Positions 57,512 through 64,000 of a DNA stretch of 64,000 nucleotides are shown piece after piece. The notes beneath the pieces are model-generated. The model saw only the letters and a program-made list of their open reading frames with translations, did not search any database and had not been told where the DNA came from. Location: the NCBI GenBank assembly GCA_016714225.1, contig JADJNS010000010.1:248001-312000 (forward strand), given 5' to 3'. Origin of the DNA: Archangiaceae bacterium (GTDB lineage: Bacteria; Myxococcota; Myxococcia; Myxococcales; Myxococcaceae). A program made the position numbers and the translations under genes. How positions within the stretch are numbered: the stretch's first letter is position 1; each line of letters begins with the position of its first letter.

Positions 57512-58695
57512 CGCTTCGCCCCTTCGGCCTGCGCGGTCTGCGTCGCGCCGCGCTGCGAGAGCGCGTCGGGCTTCGCCGCCACCGCGTCGCCTTCGCGCAG
57601 GCCGGTGCGGCCCAGCGTCACCACCTGCGCGCCGGCGGGCAGCCCCTTCGGGTCGACGAACAGGCGGCCCTGCGTCTCGCCCATGACGTCGAGGGTGCGG
57701 GCGTGCGCCACGCCGCCCTCGACCACGAAGACGTTGGCGCGCCGGCCGCGCACGCTCGCCGAGGCGATGGGCAGCTCGAGCGCGGGCTTGGGCTCGCCAA
57801 CGTCGAGGCTCAGCTCGACGGTGGTGCCCACCGGCAGCGACCGGTCGGGGTTGGGCAGGTCGAGCTCGACGTGAATGGTGCGGGTCGAGACGTCGGCCGA
57901 CGGCGCGCGGCGGGCGATGAGGCCGTCGCGCGTGGCCGAGGTGGCGAGCAGCTTGAGGCGCACCGGCGTGCCCGGCGCCACCGCGTCGAAGTCTGCCTCC
58001 GGCACCTCGGCCGAGACGCGCACCGTCGAGCGGTCGATGGCGGTGAGCAGGGTGCTGCCGGGGCGCACGAACGCGCCCGGGTCGGCCTGCCGGTCCGAGA
58101 TTTCGGCGTCGAACGGCGCGCGCAGCACGCAGTCGCTGACCTGCAGCGAGCTGCCCAGCATCTGGGCCTGCAGCGCGAGCAGCTGCGCCTGCTTGCTGGC
58201 GCTGTCGGCCTGCTTGAGCTCGACCTCGTTGGGAGAGGCGTAGCCACCGTCGAGCAGCCCGGCGACCCGCGCCGCCTCGTTCGAGATGGCGCCCTGGGTC
58301 GCCTCCAACGCGCGCGCCTGCAGCGAGATGGCCTTCTCCATCGCCGAGGCGTTGCGACAGTCGAGGGTGGCCAGCACCGCGCCGCGCTTCACCGCCGCGC
58401 CCGGCCGCACCAGCACCGTGTCGACGTAAGCGCTGATCAGCTGCGGCCCCACCCGGGCGGTGAGCCAGGGCTCGAGCGTGCCGATGTACCGGCGGGAGGG
58501 GCGCCAGGTGGTGCTCGAGGCCGTGACCACCGAGACGCCCTTCGGCGCCGCGGCGAGCGCGGTGACCTCGCCGCCCGCCGTGGTGCGGTGCAGCAGCACC
58601 CCGCCGAAGAGAATGATGAGGCCCGCGCCGGTGGCCATGAAGAGCGGCAGGCGCGCGCGGCGCGGTCGAGCAGGGGGTGGCTTCGGCGTGCTCAT
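57508..58695 (-). CDS. RND efflux periplasmic adaptor (membrane fusion protein)
   Basis: 395 residues. A single N-terminal membrane helix (LFMATGAGLIILFGGVLL) anchors it, without a lipobox. The lipoyl half-motifs (LISAYVDTVLVRPGAAVKRGAVLATLD and LRAPFDAEISDRQADPGAFVRPG) flank an alpha-hairpin, followed by beta-barrel and membrane-proximal domains. It bridges the pump and the TolC-like channel. Start at ATG 58693-58695; upstream residues are Arg-rich and non-coding in character. Overlaps the pump gene by ATGA. Confidence 0.92.
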   Translation of the reverse strand: MSTPKPPPARPRRARLPLFMATGAGLIILFGGVLLHRTTAGGEVTALAAAPKGVSVVTASSTTWRPSRRYIGTLEPWLTARVGPQLISAYVDTVLVRPGAAVKRGAVLATLDCRNASAMEKAISLQARALEATQGAISNEAARVAGLLDGGYASPNEVELKQADSASKQAQLLALQAQMLGSSLQVSDCVLRAPFDAEISDRQADPGAFVRPGSTLLTAIDRSTVRVSAEVPEADFDAVAPGTPVRLKLLATSATRDGLIARRAPSADVSTRTIHVELDLPNPDRSLPVGTTVELSLDVGEPKPALELPIASASVRGRRANVFVVEGGVAHARTLDVMGETQGRLFVDPKGLPAGAQVVTLGRTGLREGDAVAAKPDALSQRGATQTAQAEGAKR

Positions 58696-58765
58696 GGGGA
58701 GGGCTCCTGGGGAGTGACGGAAGGTGCGTGCGCGGTGCGGTCCGACGAGGTGCGGTCTGGCGCGC

Positions 58766-60247
58766 TCATGGCGTGGCTCCTTCTGCGGTGATGCGCGCGA
58801 GCCGGGCCCGCGTGCGAGCGAGCTCGAAGTGGCCGACGGCGAGCTGAATCTCGGCGTCGGTGCGCAGCGCCTCGGCGTCGGCCAGCTCGAGCGCCTGCGC
58901 CAGGCCACCGTCGAAGCGCGCTCGCGCCTGGTTCCAGTTCGCCTCGGCAGCCGCAAGCTGGCGCTCGAGCGCGGGCACCGCTTCGCGCGCGCTGCCCCAG
59001 TCGACCCACGCACGCTGCACCTGCGCGGCCAGCGCCAGCTCGACACCGCGCAGCTCGGCGTCGCGCACCGCCTCGAGCCGCTCGGCGGCGTCGGTGCGGC
59101 GCAGGCCCGGCACGTCGAGCAGCGGCACGCTGAAGACCAGGCCCACGTCCCAGTTCGGCACGTCGGGCAGCCAGCCGCCGCCGTAGGGTACCGGGCCCGC
59201 AGACGGGGTCGCTCCGCCGGCGCGCCCGCTGAAGGCCGCGGTGAACGCGAGGTCGGGCCGCCGCTCGGCCGAAATCGCCCGCGTGCGCGCGCGCTGCGCG
59301 TCGGCCGTCGCGCGCGCGGCCCGCAGCCTCGGCTCGCGCTCGGCGGCGGCGCGCAGCACCTCGCTCAGCTGCGCCGGCTCGGAGCGCGGCGCCGGCTCTC
59401 CCGCCGCTTCGAGCAGCCGCTCGTCGGTGCCCGTCGCGGCCGCGAACACCGCCTGCGCGGTGGTGAGCCCGGCACGCGCGCGCACCACCGAGACCTCGAA
59501 GCGCGACAGGTCGGCCTCGGCGCGGGTGAGCTCGATGGGCTTGCGCAGCCCGGCCGAGACGCCCGCCCGCGCGGTGTCGCGGCTGACCTTCGCGCGCTGC
59601 CAGGCGCCTTCGGCCGCGGCGGTCACCGCGTGTGCCGCCTTCACCGCGTAGAACGCCTCTTCCACCGTCAGCTGTACGTCGAGTCGCTCGGCGTCGGCCC
59701 GGTGGCCCTCGACCTGCTCGAGCGCGTCGGCAAACGCCGACTGCGCGGCGATGCGCCCGAAGTCGAACACCTGCTGCCTCAGCCCCACCGCCGCGAGCGT
59801 CGACGGCACCGGCGCGTACGAAGGGCCATCGGGAACCCGCGTCGCGCCGATGCGCGGCAGGTCGACCCCGGCGAGCGCGACCGTCGAGGCGGTGCTGTTG
59901 TTGGTGGTGCCGCCCAACAGCTCGAGGCCTGCCGCGATGCGCGGAAACCACTGCGCCCGAGGCACGCGCGCGTCGGCCGCCGCCGCTTCCAGCCGCGCGC
60001 GCGCCGCCGCCAACGACGGCTGATGCGCCTCGGCCCAGGTGCGGGCCTCGTCGAGCGTCATCGCGCGGAGCGGCGACCCGGCCGGCGAGGCACCCTGGGC
60101 GCCGCCGGTCGCAGCGGGCTCGTCGGCGACGGCGAGCGCTCGAGGTGTGGAGCCCGCGACGGCCGTGAGGCCGCCAGCTCCCGAGGTTTCGAGCGTCATG
60201 AGGGGCGCTTGGGGGAGCGCGATGAGCGCGAAGAGCAGACCGAGCAC
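58766..60247 (-). CDS. TolC-family outer-membrane efflux protein
   Basis: About 493 residues. Two OEP repeats of long alpha-helices are evident (LDEARTWAEAHQPSLAAARARLEAAA and ERLEAVRDAELRGVELALAAQVQRAWVDW), ending in ALRTDAEIQLAVGHFELARTRARLARI. The start is uncertain: a hydrophobic signal segment (VLGLLFALIALPQAPLM) begins at GTG 60247, and the next ATG (60199) would lose it. It is the outermost part of the tripartite pump and the first gene of the operon; the adaptor gene follows after 70 bp. Confidence 0.88.
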   Translation of the reverse strand: MLGLLFALIALPQAPLMTLETSGAGGLTAVAGSTPRALAVADEPAATGGAQGASPAGSPLRAMTLDEARTWAEAHQPSLAAARARLEAAAADARVPRAQWFPRIAAGLELLGGTTNNSTASTVALAGVDLPRIGATRVPDGPSYAPVPSTLAAVGLRQQVFDFGRIAAQSAFADALEQVEGHRADAERLDVQLTVEEAFYAVKAAHAVTAAAEGAWQRAKVSRDTARAGVSAGLRKPIELTRAEADLSRFEVSVVRARAGLTTAQAVFAAATGTDERLLEAAGEPAPRSEPAQLSEVLRAAAEREPRLRAARATADAQRARTRAISAERRPDLAFTAAFSGRAGGATPSAGPVPYGGGWLPDVPNWDVGLVFSVPLLDVPGLRRTDAAERLEAVRDAELRGVELALAAQVQRAWVDWGSAREAVPALERQLAAAEANWNQARARFDGGLAQALELADAEALRTDAEIQLAVGHFELARTRARLARITAEGATP

Positions 60248-60557
60248 GCCGGCCGTCTGAGCACGAATCGGACCGGCCCCCTGGGGTGTGGGGGCACATG
60301 ACGGCGGAACCTTGAAACTTGTCGGAGTCCGGAATCTCGATTCCGCGCCCGGACTTTCAAGGGCTTGAAAACGAAATGCGGAATCCAACAACCAGCAGGT
60401 TCCGCCCACGCTACCCCCACACCCACCCCCGGCGCGGCCCGAGGGCAGAGCACGGAAATTTTCCGGAGCCGGTCGGGAATTTCTCCGCGTCGGACCACCC
60501 CATGGCCGCTCGGCCCGCTGGGGAGCGGCTTCGCCCTGCTTTTGCTAGCACCGCCGG
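60248..60557. promoter_or_regulatory. divergent control region of the efflux operon and two-component system
   Basis: About 310 bp without a gene, AT-richer than its surroundings. A 7+2+7 dyad, CGGAATCTCGATTCCG, lies at 60330-60345, with a further CGGAATC half-site at about 60379. Around it, CCTTGAAA (60310-60317) and TTTCAAGG (60354-60361) form an outer inverted repeat. No -24/-12 sigma54 promoter (TGGCAC-N5-TTGC) was seen. The dyad is a candidate operator for the MarR-like protein or the response regulator. Confidence 0.5.
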
Positions 60558-62045
60558 GTGGCGATGTTCTTTCGGTCTCCTCTCTCTCCTGTCTGGGTGC
60601 TGGCCGCGATGCTGGCGGCGATGGGCGCGGTCGGTGCCCTGAGCGCGTGGGACGAGGAGCGCGACTCGGAGGCCGGCCTCGAGGACTTCGCGCAGCATCA
60701 GGCGGTGCTGGCGCGGGGGGCGGCGAGCGCGCTGTGGGCCCACCTGCAGGCGGTGCAGCGCGACGCGCAGGTGCTGGCCGAGGCCAGGCGCGAAGGCCGC
60801 CCACCCAGCGCGCACCTGGTGGCGCGGTACGCCGGCCCGGGCTTCGAGGTGAAGCTGCCCGACGGGCAGGGCGGGGCGATGACGCTGCAGGTGTCGCGCG
60901 CCGAGGTGCTCGACGGGCTGAGTCGCTTCGAGGTGCCGAGCAGCTCGATGGTGGTGGTGCAGGCTCCGGGCGACGTGGCGCGCACCCTCGACGGGCGCGC
61001 GCTCGACCGCGAGCCGCTGGCGGCCGCGCTCGGCGACGGGCGCTCGACGTTGCGGCTGTCGCGGCCCGAGGCGGCGCGGCTGGGGCTGCCCGAGCGCACC
61101 GCGGTGGCGGGCATCGCCCACCTCGACGCGGCGGCGCTGGGGCAGTGGAGCGTGGCGGCGGTGGCCAGCGCCTCGCGCGAGCGCGACCGCGAGCGAAGAG
61201 ACCTGTGGCGCCTGCTCATCGCGGTGCTGCTGGCGGGGGGCGCGGTGCTCGGCTTCGGCTCGGTGCTGCTGCGCCAGCAGCGGCGGCAGCTCGAGCTCGG
61301 TCACGCGCTCGAGGTGAGCCAGATGTCGCGCGAGCGCGACGAGCGGCTCGAGCGGCTGGGCAAGATGGCGACTCTGGTGACGCTGGCGTCGGGCGTGGCG
61401 CACGAGGTGTCGACTCCGCTGGGGGTCATCGTGGGGCGGGCCGAGCAGCTGCTGCCCAGGGTGCGCGACGACGAGCGGGCGACCCGCGCGGTGCAGGCGG
61501 TGCTCGAGCAGGCCGAGCGCATCAGCCAGATTGTTCGCGGGTTCTTGACGCTGGCGCGCGACGGCACGCCCACCCTCGAGCGCGTCTCGCCTGCGTCGGT
61601 GGTGAGCGGCGCGCTGGGGCTGGTCGAGCACCGCTTCGAGAAGGCCGGGGTGCAGCTGTCGAACGCGGTGCAAGACGACCTGCCGCTCATCGGGGGCGAC
61701 CGGCGGCTGCTCGAGCACGCGCTGGTGAACCTGCTGCTCAACGCCTGCGATGCCAGCCCACGCGCGGGGCGGGTGAGCGTGAGCGCGGCGGCCGACCGCG
61801 AGGGCGTGGAGATTCAGGTGCGCGACGAGGGCTCGGGCATCGACGCCGAAGATGCGGCGCGCGTCACCGAGCCGTTCTTCACCACCAAGCCCCACGGGCA
61901 GGGCACCGGGCTGGGCCTGGCCATCGCCAACGAAATCGCCAAGAGCCACCGCGGCTCGCTGGCCATCTGCGCCGGGGTGCCGCGGGGCACCCGGGCGAGC
62001 CTGCGCATACCGCTGGCCGACGGAGGCGAACGTGCCGCGACGTGA
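60558..62045 (+). CDS. membrane sensor histidine kinase
   Basis: 495 residues. Two membrane helices (about 12-30 and 218-238) enclose a ~185-residue periplasmic sensor. A signalling coiled coil is followed by HisKA with ASGVAHEVSTPLGVI (phosphorylated H282), N box HALVNLLLNACDAS, G1 RDEGSGIDAED and G2 GTGLGLAIANEI. This is the NtrB/ZraS-like layout that pairs with sigma54 activators. GTG 60558 or ATG 60564 may be the start. The regulator gene overlaps its end by 14 bp. Confidence 0.92.
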   Translation: MAMFFRSPLSPVWVLAAMLAAMGAVGALSAWDEERDSEAGLEDFAQHQAVLARGAASALWAHLQAVQRDAQVLAEARREGRPPSAHLVARYAGPGFEVKLPDGQGGAMTLQVSRAEVLDGLSRFEVPSSSMVVVQAPGDVARTLDGRALDREPLAAALGDGRSTLRLSRPEAARLGLPERTAVAGIAHLDAAALGQWSVAAVASASRERDRERRDLWRLLIAVLLAGGAVLGFGSVLLRQQRRQLELGHALEVSQMSRERDERLERLGKMATLVTLASGVAHEVSTPLGVIVGRAEQLLPRVRDDERATRAVQAVLEQAERISQIVRGFLTLARDGTPTLERVSPASVVSGALGLVEHRFEKAGVQLSNAVQDDLPLIGGDRRLLEHALVNLLLNACDASPRAGRVSVSAAADREGVEIQVRDEGSGIDAEDAARVTEPFFTTKPHGQGTGLGLAIANEIAKSHRGSLAICAGVPRGTRASLRIPLADGGERAAT

Positions 62046-63390
62046 CGCGAAGGTGCGGGTGCTGGTGGTCGACGACAAGCTCGAGATGGCCGAGACCCTC
62101 TCCGACGGGCTGCGCGACCTGGGGTACGAGGCGTCGGCGGTGGCCTCGAGCCGCGAGGCGGCGCAGCGGCTCGAGCGCGAAGGCTTCGACGCGCTGGTGA
62201 CCGACCTGCGCATGCCTGAGATCGACGGCCTGGGCCTGCTGGCGCTCTCGCGCAGGCTCGACCCGCAGCGGCCGGTCATCGTGATGACCGCGTACGGCGC
62301 CATCGACACCGCCATCGAGTCGATTCGCCAGGGCGCCCAGCACTACCTCACCAAGCCGTTCAAGCTGGAAGAGCTGGCCATCTTCCTGGGCCGCGCGCTC
62401 GAGCAGCGCTCGGTGCGCGAAGAAGCGGCCGCGCTGAAGACCACGCTCAAAGAGCGGTACTCGCCCGCCGGGGTGGTGGCGCAGAGCCTGGCGATGCGGG
62501 CGGTGCTCGAGGTGGTCGAGCGGGTGGCGCGCACCGACGCTCCGGTGCTGCTCTTGGGCGAGACCGGCACCGGCAAGGGGCTCTTGGCGCGGGTGATTCA
62601 CGCGCAGAGCCCCCGCGCCGCGCGGCCGTTCGTGACGGTGAACTGCGCGGCGCTGCCCGAGGCGCTGCTCGAGAGCGAGCTGTTCGGGCACCTGAAGGGC
62701 GCCTTCACCGGCGCGACGCAAGACCGGCCCGGGCTGTTCGCCGAGGCCGAGGGAGGCACGCTGTGCCTCGACGAGATGGGCGAGCTGCCCCCGGCGCTGC
62801 AGGCGAAGCTGCTGCACGTGCTCGAGTCGAAGACGGTGCGCCCGGTGGGCTCGACCCGAGAGCGCGTGCTCGACGTGCGCATCATCGCCGCCACCCACCG
62901 CGACCTGCGCGCGCGGGTGAAGAGCGGCGAGTTTCGCGAAGACCTGCTGTACCGGCTCGACGTGGTGCCCATCGAGGTGCCTCCGCTGCGGCAGCGCAAA
63001 GACGACCTGCCGGTGCTGCTCGACCAGTTCCTCTCTGCAGCACGCGGGCGGCACGCGGGCGCAGCGGTCGAGCGCATCTCGGGGGCGGCGCTCGACGTGA
63101 TGCTCGCGCATCACTGGCCCGGCAACGTGCGCGAGCTGCAGCACGTCATCGAGCGGCTGGTGGTGCTGGGGCGCTCGGCCGAGGTGCAGGCCACCGAGCT
63201 GCCCGCCACGGTGCGAGAAGACGGCCGGGCCGGGGCGATGGCCTTCGGCGGAGACATCGTGCCGGTGCGCGAGCTGCAGCGGCGCTACGCGCAGTGGGCG
63301 CTCGAGCGCTGCGGCGGGCACCGGGGGCGCACCGCCGAGCTGCTCGACATCGACGGCAAGACGCTCGCGAAGTGGCTCGGCGGCGAGTGA
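62032..63390 (+). CDS. NtrC-family response regulator (receiver, sigma54 AAA+, Fis)
   Basis: 452 residues from GTG 62032, with GGAGG six to seven bases upstream; longer in-frame extensions overlap the kinase gene too far. The receiver has VVDDK and phosphoacceptor D58 (ALVTDLRMPEIDG), with MTAYG and the conserved Lys in LTKPF. The AAA+ core has GETGTGKG, GAFTGA and LCLDEMGE; the C-terminal Fis helix-turn-helix is GRTAELLDIDGKTLAKWL. It should activate sigma54 promoters on phosphorylation by the upstream kinase. Regulation of the divergent efflux operon is inferred from position. Confidence 0.94.
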   Translation: MPRRDAKVRVLVVDDKLEMAETLSDGLRDLGYEASAVASSREAAQRLEREGFDALVTDLRMPEIDGLGLLALSRRLDPQRPVIVMTAYGAIDTAIESIRQGAQHYLTKPFKLEELAIFLGRALEQRSVREEAAALKTTLKERYSPAGVVAQSLAMRAVLEVVERVARTDAPVLLLGETGTGKGLLARVIHAQSPRAARPFVTVNCAALPEALLESELFGHLKGAFTGATQDRPGLFAEAEGGTLCLDEMGELPPALQAKLLHVLESKTVRPVGSTRERVLDVRIIAATHRDLRARVKSGEFREDLLYRLDVVPIEVPPLRQRKDDLPVLLDQFLSAARGRHAGAAVERISGAALDVMLAHHWPGNVRELQHVIERLVVLGRSAEVQATELPATVREDGRAGAMAFGGDIVPVRELQRRYAQWALERCGGHRGRTAELLDIDGKTLAKWLGGE

Positions 63391-63397
63391 GCGCCGC

Positions 63398-64000
63398 TCA
63401 GGCGCTGGCGCGGCTGCGCTCGGCCTCGGCCGCGAAGACCGCGGCGCGCGGGTCGTTCGACAGCCGGCGGCGCTCGAGCTCTTCTTCGATGGGGCGCTCG
63501 GTGTAGTTGGCCGCGCGGGCGCGGCCGTCTCTCACCTCTTGGCCCCAGGTGATGAGGTGGTGGCCCATGGTGGCGATGTAGACGAGGTGGTCGATGCGGC
63601 CGTGGCGCAAGAGCTCGAGGGCCATCTTCCAGAACGCGGGGCGGTAGTTGGCGCCCAGGCCCAGCTTCACGAACACGCTGATGATGGCGTGCGCCGCGAG
63701 GTGCAGGTTGCGCTTGTTCACCTGGCCCATGAGCGGCACCTTCTTGCGGTTCGGGTAGGTGTTGACGATGTTGTGGCGGTAGCGCGCGTGCAGGTTCTCG
63801 GGGTCGAACACGTGCTCGACGACCTTGCGCCACTGCTCGACCACCACGTGCTCGGGCAGCTTGAACCGCACGTTCGACTCGTCGACGTCGGCGGTCTCGA
63901 TGAGCCGCCCCTCGGCCTGCAGCCGGCGGTACAGCGGCGTCTTGGGCAGCGCGTACAGGACGTTCACCGCCAGCAGCGGAATCTGGGCCTTGTCGATGAA
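63398..64000 (-). CDS. C-terminal part of a B12-type radical SAM protein (DUF4070), cut by window edge
   Basis: 201 codons are visible; the frame is open to the right edge, so the cobalamin-binding and CxxxCxxC domains lie outside. The segment IPLLAVNVLYALPKTPLYRRLQAEGRLI, then TYPNRKKVPLMGQVNKRN, corresponds to the C-terminal DUF4070 domain of class B radical SAM enzymes (hopanoid, chlorin or lipid methylases and related). The reaction cannot be assigned from this part alone. It converges with the response regulator gene, 7 bp apart. Confidence 0.8.
   Translation of the reverse strand, partial: FIDKAQIPLLAVNVLYALPKTPLYRRLQAEGRLIETADVDESNVRFKLPEHVVVEQWRKVVEHVFDPENLHARYRHNIVNTYPNRKKVPLMGQVNKRNLHLAAHAIISVFVKLGLGANYRPAFWKMALELLRHGRIDHLVYIATMGHHLITWGQEVRDGRARAANYTERPIEEELERRRLSNDPRAAVFAAEAERSRASA

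Noticed and set aside
54683..57874. A 1063-codon open frame opposite the RND pump
   Set aside because: His/Arg/Gln-rich antisense product without domains; the RND gene is certain.

Overview
The window is high-GC DNA (roughly 70% by eye, with codons strongly ending in G or C) that looks like a chromosomal segment of a predatory or social member of the Myxococcota. The case rests on gene content. There are six Ser/Thr protein kinases plus one kinase-like pseudoenzyme in the first 32 kb, two FHA-sigma54 activators each paired with a kinase, PEGA domains, many VSAAC/LAGC-type lipoproteins, a GH25 lysozyme with a lectin-like repeat tail, and Gly-rich lipoproteins. No rRNA, tRNA or CRISPR array was found.

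Layout. 1-5 kb: kinase-like fragment, DUF4870 membrane protein, two convergent kinases. 4.6-9.3 kb: secreted lysozyme lipoprotein and a DNA polymerase I paralogue with an altered active site. 9.3-14 kb: a lipoprotein pair divergent from a kinase/FHA-activator operon. 14-18.3 kb: GH5 glycosidase lipoprotein and a polytopic kinase. 18.3-29.3 kb: glycosyltransferases, a methyltransferase, a PAS histidine kinase, a 5'-3' exonuclease, a metallopeptidase and MreB. 29.5-33 kb: the second kinase/FHA-activator operon, in reversed gene order. 33.3-34.7 kb: lipoprotein with a protease-like fold that has lost two catalytic residues.

34.7-40.3 kb is a disturbed region. A lower-GC block carrying a subtilase with a beta-propeller tail, followed by a decayed IS630-type element, lies between two same-orientation copies of an endonuclease/exonuclease/phosphatase gene, both broken. 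40.3-44.6 kb: Gly-rich lipoprotein and a livMGF branched-chain amino-acid transporter cluster without livH or livK. 44.6-47.6 kb: envelope proteins and a 228-bp inverted-repeat element. 47.6-53.5 kb: a six-gene sulfate assimilation operon (porin, binding protein, cysT, cysW, cysA, cysK) with a recognisable promoter containing a dyad operator. 54-60.3 kb: an RND efflux operon ending in a MarR-like gene. 60.5-63.4 kb: a divergent two-component system with a sigma54 activator. The window ends inside a radical SAM gene.

Several genes (livG, a Cys-rich lipoprotein, the phosphatase-like gene, the transposase and a small exported protein) are each split by single-base frame changes, some at homopolymers. 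These may be genuine decay or residual sequencing error, and the reader should treat those pseudogene calls with that in mind. No single unmistakable new system was found. The most unusual items are the polymerase I paralogue, the paired kinase/FHA-activator modules, the island between duplicated gene fragments, and the long inverted-repeat elements.
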